7,169 bases of DNA from Candidatus Woesearchaeota archaeon (GCA_023259315.1 JAHFQL010000064.1:1-7169); one strand, 5' to 3'. Shown: positions 1 through 5,636, counted from the first letter of the stretch. Notes: generated from the letters alone by a model not told the origin. Numbers and translations: made by a program.

Positions 1-45
1 ATTGCTTCGGCAATGAGTGTTCATTAACTTTTGTTAAATGCACTT

Positions 46-62
46 TTTACAATAATAAAATT
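46..62 (-). terminator. Possible U-rich 3' end of fttA
   Basis: After the fttA stop the minus strand reads AATTTTATTATTGTAAA. It is U-rich but short, and what lies beyond position 1 is unknown. Confidence 0.3.
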
Positions 63-1955
63 TTACTTCACCCTTACAGTCTCCAAATTTCTCGGAGCAA
101 CTGTTTCTATCCTGAAACCCTTGTGTATAGAACTGGCCAAATCAAGGCATCTGGAATTTTCTCCATGATTTACAACTACTTTTTTAGGCCTTGGCTCGCA
201 TTTGGCTACAAAATTCATCAATTGGTTTCTTGAGGAATGGCCAGAGAATCCTTCAACAGTGTGAACCTGCATTTTAATCTGTAGCATTTCCTGCCTGCCT
301 CCATCAGAGAAAGTGAATTCTCTTTCGCCTTGCTGAATTCTTCTTCCCATTGAGCCTTCGCCTTGATAATTGACAAAACCAATTGCATTCTTTGGATTGT
401 CGCACAGGTGCTTTAAGTATTCAACTGACGGGCCTCCTGTCAGCATTCCAGAAGTTGCAAGAACCACACAAGGACCTGTATTTTCAATTATGTCCATTCT
501 TTCTTTTTGAGAGCCGACTCTTTTAAAGATTTCATGCAAAAAAGGATTTTGGTCTTTGTGGAAAATTAATTTTCGTATCGAATTATTCAAGTATTCCGGG
601 TATGCTGTGTGTATGGCTGTAACATCCCACACCATCCCGTCTATGTAAACAGGGACTGGCGCCATTCTTCCTTCCCTTGCCATCTGCTCTATTGCAAGCA
701 TTACCTCTTGCGCTCTTCCTACCCCCAATGTTGGAATTAAAACCTTGCCGCCCCTCTCTGTTGTTTCTTTTATTATTGTCATCAACTCTTCATCAGTTTC
801 CTGCCTGTGGGGCATGATATTTTCTTTGCCTCCGTAAGTTGCCTCAAGCATCAAGGTTTCAAGCCTTGGAAACATTGTAACCGCTGGCTCAAGCAATAAT
901 GTTTTTCCATATTTCTGGTCGCCACTATACAAGATATTGTGCAATCCATTTCCAACATGCAAGTGTACCATTGCACTGCCTAGAATGTGGCCAGCATTGT
1001 ACATTGTGATTCTTACATCTGGGGTTACATCGCTTACTTCATCATATTCAAGAGTTATTGTATGCTTCATCATCTCTTTAATTTCTTCTGCTGTGAAAAC
1101 TGGCTCTAGGCCTTCTGCCCTTTGTATTTTTATGTAATCAAGCAGCAGCAAAGCAGAAACATCTCTGCTTGGTTCTGTGCAGTAGACAGGCCCTCTGTAG
1201 CCATATTTAAACAAGTAAGGTATAAATCCGCAATGGTCAATATGCGCATGGCTTAAAATAACAGCATCCAGTTCATTAATATCGAATTCTGGCGCATCAA
1301 GATAAGGATATGGCTTGTCAGGAGAAGCAACGTTGATTCCGCAGTCCAGCAAAACCCTTGATTCTGGCGTTTGCAGGAATATGCAGCTTCTTCCAACTTG
1401 TCTGCCGCTTCCCAAGTAAGTTAATCTTATCCACTCATTTTTCTTTTCTCTTCTCCAGCCGTCATAAATTCTATGGCCAACTTTATCCAAAAATTTTCTT
1501 CTGTAATCGCTGTTCTGGTACAAAACAGCCCGGATGTTTTCAATCAGCTTTGACCTTATTGCAGGCTTTCTTCTTATCAATGGCACCCATAAAGTTTGCG
1601 TTCTTATGTCCCTCAGGATTGCACCTTGCTTGCCTATTGCAAGGCCCGGCTTGTCAGCTTCTATTATGACCCTGCTTCTCTGCGAATCAAAAATAACCTG
1701 GTCAACGCCAGCCTCTTCCGGAATTATAGAGCGTATCATCTTTTCAGCATCTTCCATGTCAAGCGTAATGGCAGGATCCGGCCTCAGCTCTACTCTTTTC
1801 TTGATGTCATCAACTATCCTCTTGATTATTCCGTTATTGTTCAAGAAAAAATCCTTGTCCTTTGTATATAGGACTATGTTAGCGCCTTCAAAATTTACAT
1901 CGCTTATCTTGCTTTCAGGAAGATTCTTTAGAATTTCCTTGATAATGTCTCCCAT
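63..1955 (-). CDS. fttA: Archaeal transcription termination factor / beta-CASP ribonuclease aCPSF1 (FttA)
   Basis: A complete 630-residue protein, the usual length for aCPSF1. This universal archaeal nuclease cuts nascent RNA at U-rich 3' ends and drives factor-dependent transcription termination. Two KH domains come first: roughly 1-70, without a GxxG, and 75-145, with GKQG at 108-111. A metallo-beta-lactamase core follows, with D204 in VLLDCG, HAHIDH at 236-241, H323 in NAGHILGS and D346 in YSGD. The beta-CASP motifs are E371 (motif A, EATYGG), H573 (motif B, FSGH) and H597 (motif C, VNHGE), so all metal and catalytic positions look intact. The tail PRNLETVRVK matches the conserved C-terminal dimerisation end of the family. 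One oddity is a Ser at 575, where I recall relatives having Asp (FSGHSD). It lies 204 bases downstream of psmB on the same strand, a neighbour pair known in other archaea. The ATG at 1955 fits the family N-terminus; no Shine-Dalgarno is seen, so it is probably leaderless. Confidence 0.97.
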   Translation of the reverse strand: MGDIIKEILKNLPESKISDVNFEGANIVLYTKDKDFFLNNNGIIKRIVDDIKKRVELRPDPAITLDMEDAEKMIRSIIPEEAGVDQVIFDSQRSRVIIEADKPGLAIGKQGAILRDIRTQTLWVPLIRRKPAIRSKLIENIRAVLYQNSDYRRKFLDKVGHRIYDGWRREKKNEWIRLTYLGSGRQVGRSCIFLQTPESRVLLDCGINVASPDKPYPYLDAPEFDINELDAVILSHAHIDHCGFIPYLFKYGYRGPVYCTEPSRDVSALLLLDYIKIQRAEGLEPVFTAEEIKEMMKHTITLEYDEVSDVTPDVRITMYNAGHILGSAMVHLHVGNGLHNILYSGDQKYGKTLLLEPAVTMFPRLETLMLEATYGGKENIMPHRQETDEELMTIIKETTERGGKVLIPTLGVGRAQEVMLAIEQMAREGRMAPVPVYIDGMVWDVTAIHTAYPEYLNNSIRKLIFHKDQNPFLHEIFKRVGSQKERMDIIENTGPCVVLATSGMLTGGPSVEYLKHLCDNPKNAIGFVNYQGEGSMGRRIQQGEREFTFSDGGRQEMLQIKMQVHTVEGFSGHSSRNQLMNFVAKCEPRPKKVVVNHGENSRCLDLASSIHKGFRIETVAPRNLETVRVK

Positions 1956-1973
1956 TTTAAGAATATTTAATTA

Positions 1974-1985
1974 GATTTTTAATTT
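1974..1985 (-). promoter_or_regulatory. Possible TATA element of fttA
   Basis: On the minus strand this reads AAATTAAAAATC, centred about 25 bases above the fttA ATG, the spacing seen for other leaderless genes here. The sequence is weak against an AT-rich background, and expression by readthrough from psmB is also possible. Confidence 0.35.
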
Positions 1986-2045
1986 CCATTATTGATTTAG
2001 TATTGTTTTTAGATAATGTGAATTTAATTTTTTATCTTACACAAC

Positions 2046-2068
2046 GCAGTAATAAAATTTTAAAATCA
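2046..2068 (-). repeat. Imperfect direct repeat, copy 1 (psmB-fttA gap)
   Basis: Starts GCAGTAATAAAATTTT on the plus strand and ends AAAATCA. It aligns to the copy at 2116-2136 with one 2-base gap and one mismatch. Read on the minus strand, both copies are TGA, then U-rich, then ACTGC, downstream of psmB. Confidence 0.55.
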
Positions 2069-2099
2069 AAAATAAGCTTTAGTTTTATTAATTCTTTTT

Positions 2100-2159
2100 A
2101 TTGAACGTTCTTAATGCAGTAAAAATTTAAAAATCAGTATTGTTCAATTTTAGAAAATT
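2100..2159 (-). terminator. U-rich 3' end region of psmB with inverted arms
   Basis: On the minus strand the psmB stop is followed by AATTTTCT, then arms ATTGAAC (2148-2142) and GTTCAAT (2106-2100) enclosing two U5 tracts. Archaeal termination needs U-rich 3' sequence, helped by FttA, the product of the next gene. The role of the stem is uncertain. Confidence 0.45.
2116..2136 (-). repeat. Imperfect direct repeat, copy 2 (psmB-fttA gap)
   Basis: Starts GCAGTAAAAATTT and ends AAAAATCA; partner of 2046-2068, 70 bases apart. On the minus strand it lies inside the loop formed by the inverted arms at 2100-2106 and 2142-2148, just after the psmB stop. Confidence 0.55.
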
Positions 2160-2798
2160 TTATATTTCAATTTTCAACTCAAGCTCTTTGGAAAAAACTT
2201 TTTTGATGCCGTCTTTTGTAATAGTTATAATATCAATGCCGTTTCCAGACGCTATGTCGCGCTGAACAGCTGCGTTGACTCCCTTTGCAGCAAGCTTCAC
2301 TCCTTCATCAACGCTCAACCCTTTTTTGTAAAGGGTTTCCAAAACTCCAAATGCCATTACAGAGCCTGAACCTGAAGAAATATAATCATCAACTTCAACA
2401 ATTGAGCCGTCAGGGCTTAAATCATAAAGATGAAATCCAGTTGAATCTTTGCCGCCTAAAATAAAGTGGCTTATGCCTGGTATCAAGCTTAGCTTTCTTA
2501 TGTTGTTGTATACGAAGTTTGCAAGCAAACTTGATGCTTCTTTCACACTTGTTTCTCTTCCTGTCCTGATATCTTTTAATCTAAGCTCTGCTTTTAAATA
2601 TTTTACAAGCAATTGGACATCAGAGACAGTGCCTGCAACTGTAACAGCAATGTTGTCTGTTATTGTGATTACCTTATCAAACTTTTTGTAGGATATCAAA
2701 TACCCGGATGTTGCTCTCTTGTCTGCAGACAGCACTAAGCCGTCTTTGCAGACTATGCCTATAGTTGTTGTACCTGTTTTCAATTCTTGATTTTCCAT
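2160..2798 (-). CDS. psmB: 20S proteasome beta subunit (catalytic, with short propeptide)
   Basis: A 212-residue N-terminal nucleophile hydrolase that forms the proteolytic rings of the archaeal 20S proteasome. Residues 1-9 (MENQELKTG) are a very short propeptide. Autocleavage between G9 and T10 would expose the catalytic threonine in TTTIGI. Counting T10 as mature residue 1, the two other catalytic residues fall at the canonical places: D17 (in SADKRAT) and K33 (in KKFDK). The RD..SG signature is present as RDIASGNG (181-187), and GSGS at 143-146 matches the conserved beta-subunit turn. So this is an active beta subunit, not an inactive paralogue or an alpha subunit. No alpha-subunit or proteasome ATPase gene lies in the window. 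It appears to be its own transcription unit, with a TATA-like box upstream and U-rich sequence after the stop. The gene downstream is fttA. Confidence 0.97.
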   Translation of the reverse strand: MENQELKTGTTTIGIVCKDGLVLSADKRATSGYLISYKKFDKVITITDNIAVTVAGTVSDVQLLVKYLKAELRLKDIRTGRETSVKEASSLLANFVYNNIRKLSLIPGISHFILGGKDSTGFHLYDLSPDGSIVEVDDYISSGSGSVMAFGVLETLYKKGLSVDEGVKLAAKGVNAAVQRDIASGNGIDIITITKDGIKKVFSKELELKIEI

Positions 2799-2843
2799 TT
2801 TAAAATTAATTAGAATTTCTTATCATTATAGATATCGAGGTAG

Positions 2844-2852
2844 TATTTAAAT
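2844..2852 (-). promoter_or_regulatory. TATA box of psmB
   Basis: On the minus strand this reads ATTTAAATA. It is about 50 bases above the psmB ATG, so transcripts from it would carry a leader of about 20-25 bases without a clear Shine-Dalgarno. A weaker CTATAATG at about 2823-2830 would instead give a leaderless start, so the true element is not certain. Confidence 0.5.
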
Positions 2853-2918
2853 GTTGCGGTTGGAAATTATAAATTTGAATTTATCGGAGTTCATTTTTAT
2901 TTGAAATTAATGAAGCAT

Positions 2919-3689
2919 TTACTTCAAACTTTCTTCAAACAAAACATTTACTGCATTGACAAAGAACGGGCTGTTTATCCAGATTGCAACCTCGTAATCT
3001 GGAGCTACACTTTTGTTTGAAACCATGAACAGCATTTCTTTTCCATCAACTGCAACAAAGCTTGAGTTTGAATTGTATTCAACATGCTCGACATTCTGCA
3101 ATTTCTTGATGATATTCTTGTTTGCAACAGAATAAAGCGTAGTCTTTGCACTTTTTTTTGCAAAGTTCTGCATAAATGACTTCAATAACTTGACATTTCT
3201 TTCCAAATGCTCTTGAGTTGATACAACAACAATATTCAATTTGGCTTTTTGCAGCATATCCTTTACATGCCTGTTGATTGTTGCCCTTCCCACAATTGAT
3301 TTTGAAATCAGGGAGATGTCAACATGCTGCACCCCTGTCTTGTGCAATAAATCCAGCTCTTTGAACTCCTCAGTTTCTTTTATGCTTTCAAACTGCGTTG
3401 CCAATTCATCGGCTTCTTCCTTTATATTTTTCTTGACTCTCTCAAGGATTACATCTGGCTTGACTGCAAGATATTTTATTGGCTTGCCTATTTTCATTAT
3501 GATAAAGCCTTTCTTTTCCAATGACTCAAGAACATCATAGCACCTGCTTCTTGGCACTCCAGAAATATCAGCAAGCTCGCCTGCAGAAGCTATTCCCCTG
3601 CCAAGCAAAGCGACCCATATCTTGGCTTCGTAAATGTTAAGCCTGAAATGCTTCCTTAAATCCAGCAAAAATTGTTTTTCCTGCAACAT
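2919..3689 (-). CDS. TrmB-family winged-helix transcriptional regulator
   Basis: A 256-residue predicted DNA-binding regulator. Residues about 17-75 form a TrmB-type winged helix: LNIYEAKIWVALL, then the recognition region GVPRSRCYDVLESLEKKGFI, then a wing (MKIGKPIKYLAVKP). Residues about 78-112 are charged and helical, probably a dimerising coiled coil. The C-terminal half (about 118-256) alternates predicted strands and helices (SIVGRATINRH, LNIVVVSTQEHLERN, SSFVAVDGKEMLFMVSN, YEVAIWINSPFFVNA), like the phospholipase-D-like effector domain of many TrmB proteins. At 256 residues it is much shorter than the roughly 340-residue sugar-sensing TrmB of Pyrococcus, so the ligand cannot be assumed to be a sugar. 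It has a strong TATA box about 29 bases upstream of its ATG, making it near-leaderless, and a palindrome above that promoter. It contains a run of eight A on the coding strand at codons 178-180. Confidence 0.85.
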   Translation of the reverse strand: MLQEKQFLLDLRKHFRLNIYEAKIWVALLGRGIASAGELADISGVPRSRCYDVLESLEKKGFIIMKIGKPIKYLAVKPDVILERVKKNIKEEADELATQFESIKETEEFKELDLLHKTGVQHVDISLISKSIVGRATINRHVKDMLQKAKLNIVVVSTQEHLERNVKLLKSFMQNFAKKSAKTTLYSVANKNIIKKLQNVEHVEYNSNSSFVAVDGKEMLFMVSNKSVAPDYEVAIWINSPFFVNAVNVLFEESLK

Positions 3690-3714
3690 TTGTATTCAAA
3701 GTATTAATTGTCTC

Positions 3715-3727
3715 TATTTAAACTTTT
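3715..3727 (-). promoter_or_regulatory. BRE/TATA promoter of the TrmB-like regulator
   Basis: On the minus strand this reads AAAAGTTTAAATA. The TATA centre is about 29 bases above the ATG at 3689, giving a leader of only a few bases at most. Confidence 0.75.
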
Positions 3728-3740
3728 CTATCTTATAACT

Positions 3741-3750
3741 ACTTTAAAGT
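3741..3750 (-). promoter_or_regulatory. Palindrome above the trmB-like promoter (candidate TrmB operator)
   Basis: ACTTTAAAGT is a perfect 10-base palindrome; as ACTACTTTAAAGTGGT it is 14 of 16 symmetric. It sits about 14 bases above the BRE/TATA of the trmB-like gene. The half-sites TACTTT and AAAGTG resemble those I recall for Pyrococcus furiosus TrmB (TACTTT-N3-AAAGTA), but with no spacer. Confidence 0.4.
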
Positions 3751-3805
3751 GGTATACATTTATAATGTGAAAATCATGGAGCATTTGCTTTAAATTTGTG
3801 TTGTA

Positions 3806-3842
3806 GGAAAAAATATAATAACTCAAAATTCAAAAGAAAAAT
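3806..3842 (-). terminator. U-rich terminator of the surface protein gene
   Basis: Right after the TAA at 3843-3845 the minus strand carries TTTTTCTTTT, then AATTTTGA, then ATATTTTTTCC: three closely spaced T tracts. This is the typical form of an archaeal termination region, without a strong hairpin. Confidence 0.5.
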
Positions 3843-4925
3843 TTAACTTCTATTTCTAAACCAACCAAAAAACAATGCTACCGCAATAAGCACGGCAATT
3901 ACTGCTACTGCTATGATTCCTGCGATAAAGACAGTGCTCCTTAAAGGGCTTTCAAGCGTAACAACTGCACCAGCTGGTGTTGTTGGTTGCGCAGGTGGTG
4001 TAGTTGGCTTAATAGTTGGCAAAATTAATTGCACTTCACTTTCATCCGGACCAACAAGAGATTCTTCTTTGCCTTTTATAATTGTTTCCGGCAGAGGTTT
4101 TACACAATTGCTAACAACCAATGTTACAGAATCTTCAGTAACCTTTCTATCATTATCGTATGTTGCTCTTAATGTCAATGGATAACTTCCAGGATCTGCA
4201 TTGACTGGGACATCAAATGAATACACTTTGGAAAATCTGCTTTCTGGCTCATTTGGCAAAGCCCTTAGGCTTCCGAATATATTTTCTATATTAACACCAA
4301 GCTGGGAATTCAATATCTGGAATTTCACTTTATCTTCGTCGTCATTGCCGATATTCAGTAAAGTAGTGCTAAGGTGAATATTTTTTCTTTGGCATGACGC
4401 TTCATCCGGAGTCAAAGATTTTTCAAGTATTATGACCCTATGATTTTCTTTATTTACTTCAAGCTTCAATTTTACTTCAGCAAAATTTCTTGTTCCACTG
4501 TCATCATTACCCTCTGCGGTAATTACTACATTATATGTGTCTTCCCTTACCTCTAATGGAACATCAAACTTAAAATTGAATTTTGCTTCACTATCTGCTC
4601 TTAAATCAAAATTAGTTGACTCTTGTTCGAGGTCGTCTCCATTATCGATATTCTCGATAGTCACCTTTATAGTTACGTCTTGAATCTTTACATCCTCAGC
4701 TCTTGTGAAAGCGTTTCTTGCCTCTACACGAACTTCAACTGTTCTGCCTGGTCTCGCTTCCTCAGAGATAGTTTGTCCGTCAGTCAAATTTTTCAATGTT
4801 TTGCTTCCTATTTTGACATCTACATCCGAAATTACAAGCTTTGAGCCTGCAGCATGAGCTATATTCATAAGAAATACAAGCATTACAATGCTTATAAAAA
4901 GTAATTTAGCTCTTATCTTAACCAC
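3843..4925 (-). CDS. Secreted, membrane-anchored Ig-like (CARDB/NEW3-like) surface protein, putative S-layer-associated
   Basis: A 360-residue predicted cell-surface protein, counted from GTG at 4925. The open frame also allows ATG at 4934, but the TATA box at 4950-4957 lies only about 20 bases above that ATG and 28 above the GTG. In order: a signal peptide (1-25, positive start then LLFISIVMLVFLM, cleavage likely after AHA); a beta-rich Ig-like domain (about 28-157, with the NEW3/CARDB-like stretch ARPGRTVEVRVEARN); a second beta-rich domain (about 162-274) bracketed by C178 and C274, a likely disulfide; a Pro/Thr linker (about 302-318: PTIKPTTPPAQPTTPAG); one membrane helix (about 331-354); and a short basic tail RNRS. 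This gives an outside body, an anchor and a cytoplasmic tail. One N-glycosylation sequon (NLT, N46) is seen, and the linker could be O-glycosylated. Similar DPANN proteins are often called putative S-layer proteins. The function here is inferred from architecture only; no enzyme motif is visible. Confidence 0.85.
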   Translation of the reverse strand: MVKIRAKLLFISIVMLVFLMNIAHAAGSKLVISDVDVKIGSKTLKNLTDGQTISEEARPGRTVEVRVEARNAFTRAEDVKIQDVTIKVTIENIDNGDDLEQESTNFDLRADSEAKFNFKFDVPLEVREDTYNVVITAEGNDDSGTRNFAEVKLKLEVNKENHRVIILEKSLTPDEASCQRKNIHLSTTLLNIGNDDEDKVKFQILNSQLGVNIENIFGSLRALPNEPESRFSKVYSFDVPVNADPGSYPLTLRATYDNDRKVTEDSVTLVVSNCVKPLPETIIKGKEESLVGPDESEVQLILPTIKPTTPPAQPTTPAGAVVTLESPLRSTVFIAGIIAVAVIAVLIAVALFFGWFRNRS

Positions 4926-4949
4926 CTTACACATGCAAATAGCCTCTAG

Positions 4950-4962
4950 TATTTAAACTTTT
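4950..4962 (-). promoter_or_regulatory. BRE/TATA promoter of the surface protein gene
   Basis: On the minus strand this reads AAAAGTTTAAATA, a near-ideal archaeal BRE plus TATA box. The same 13 bases occur at the trmB-like promoter (3715-3727). Its spacing to GTG 4925 (about 28 bases) fits a leaderless start, while ATG 4934 would lie upstream of the expected transcription start. Confidence 0.75.
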
Positions 4963-4970
4963 TGCTATTG

Positions 4971-4989
4971 ACTAATGGTAACTAATTGG
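4971..4989 (+). repeat. Tandem direct repeat ACTAAT(G/T)G, 10-base period
   Basis: ACTAATGG at 4971 and ACTAATTGG at 4981 sit one DNA turn apart in the divergent promoter region, next to the palindrome at 4993-5004. They could be paired protein-binding half-sites. They are short, so chance is possible. Confidence 0.4.
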
Positions 4990-4992
4990 CTA

Positions 4993-5004
4993 AAACCTAG
5001 GTTT
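4993..5004 (+). promoter_or_regulatory. Perfect 12-base palindrome in the divergent promoter region (candidate operator)
   Basis: AAACCTAGGTTT is exactly self-complementary. Outer GC/GC pairs at 4989-4990 and 5007-5008 extend it to 16 matching positions of 20. It lies between the two divergent TATA boxes, about 10 bases above the BRE of the DUF4443-like regulator. It is a plausible site for that winged-helix protein, but binding is inferred. Confidence 0.5.
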
Positions 5005-5014
5005 ATGCTTTTGT

Positions 5015-5029
5015 AGAAAGATATAAATA
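5015..5029 (+). promoter_or_regulatory. BRE/TATA promoter of the DUF4443-like regulator
   Basis: AGAAAG (BRE-like) followed directly by ATATAAATA. The TATA centre is about 26 bases above the ATG at 5051, which puts the transcription start at or next to the start codon (leaderless mRNA). Confidence 0.7.
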
Positions 5030-5050
5030 TCATTTAAATTTTGCTGAAGC

Positions 5051-5626
5051 ATGGTTGGGAATATACCAAATTTCACAAAAATTGATGCTTTAAGGTGCTT
5101 TTTGCGCTTCAACAAGAATATCGGAAGACAAGATCTTGCGAAAGACCTGGAGCTTGGAGAAGGCACAGTAAGGACAATACTGGAAATATTGAAAGCTAAA
5201 AAACTGCTCGACTCAACAAAAAGAGGGCATTTTTTAAGCAAAAAAGGAGCTGAAACACTGACTAGGATTCATGATTGCATAAGCATGCCAAAAAATGTAA
5301 TAATCCAAAGTATCTATCCGGATTTGAAGAAAATTGGCATTCTTATAAAAAATACATCAAGCTTGAGGGAGCTATACAGGCTCAGGGACATTGCTGTCAA
5401 AAACGGCGCAGATGGCGCAATCATATTAAAGTACGAAGGCAAGCTTTATGCCCCTGAATCGGATTATGGGCAGGATTACAAAGAATTAGAAAAATATTTT
5501 GATTTTGATAATGGCGACGTGCTTGTTATCTCATTTTCAAATAAAAAAAGACAGGCTGAAAATGGCGCACTTGCAATTGCAGTTGAATTGAGCAATGCAC
5601 TAAAAAAATTTATAAATGAATTTTGA
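5051..5626 (+). CDS. Winged-helix regulator with DUF4443-like C-terminal domain
   Basis: A 191-residue predicted transcriptional regulator. Residues about 8-73 are a winged helix: TKIDALRCFLRFNKNIGRQDLAKDL, recognition helix GEGTVRTILEILKAKKLL, then the wing STKRGHFLSKKG. The C-terminal part (about 80-190), with RDIAVKNGADGAIILKYEGKLYAPESD and GDVLVISFSNKKRQAENGALAIAVEL, resembles the archaeal DUF4443 domain. That name comes from memory of the pattern, not a search. The second half looks like a small alpha/beta ligand-binding domain. It heads a plus-strand unit. BRE/TATA sequence at 5015-5029 puts the transcription start essentially at the ATG, so it is leaderless, and a perfect palindrome sits just upstream. 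Its TGA is 10 bases before the prs start, so the two are almost certainly co-transcribed. A role in sensing PRPP or nucleotides is inferred from this neighbour only. Confidence 0.8.
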   Translation: MVGNIPNFTKIDALRCFLRFNKNIGRQDLAKDLELGEGTVRTILEILKAKKLLDSTKRGHFLSKKGAETLTRIHDCISMPKNVIIQSIYPDLKKIGILIKNTSSLRELYRLRDIAVKNGADGAIILKYEGKLYAPESDYGQDYKELEKYFDFDNGDVLVISFSNKKRQAENGALAIAVELSNALKKFINEF

Positions 5627-5628
5627 AA

Positions 5629-5633
5629 GAGGT
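5629..5633 (+). promoter_or_regulatory. Shine-Dalgarno of prs
   Basis: GAGGT followed by AAT and then ATG at 5637. It matches the archaeal 16S 3' end (anti-SD CCUCC). It decides the prs start in favour of 5637 over 5616 and is the only good Shine-Dalgarno seen in the window, as expected for an operon-internal gene. Confidence 0.75.
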
Positions 5634-5636
5634 AAT

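Noticed and set aside
1..27. End of a plus-strand gene (frame reads IASAMSVH then TAA at 25-27) or start of a minus-strand gene at ATG 24-22
   Set aside because: Only eight codons are visible in either case, with no recognisable residues; the data cannot choose between them.
24..39. Shared TTTTGTTAAATG at the left edge (about 29-40) and near the right edge (about 7140-7152), as if terminal repeats
   Set aside because: The right copy is in proS coding sequence (codons for HLTK) and the match is about 12 AT-rich bases; coincidence is the simpler reading.
937..1974. Several plus-strand open frames of 66-146 codons opposite fttA
   Set aside because: They lie antisense to a clear aCPSF1 gene and have no recognisable domains or promoters; they are shadows of its reading frame.
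1956..2159. Possible small RNA gene (tRNA or C/D box) in the largest gap
   Set aside because: The gap is extremely AT-rich, with no cloverleaf potential and no C (RUGAUGA) and D (CUGA) box pair at suitable spacing.
2869..2884. ATAAATT-TG-AATTTAT inverted repeat above the psmB promoter
   Set aside because: Perfect 7-base arms, but made only of A and T in a very AT-rich gap; likely by chance.
4990..5241. Minus-strand 83-codon open frame across the divergent promoter
   Set aside because: It overlaps the promoter and the start of the DUF4443-like gene and has low-complexity composition; antisense shadow.
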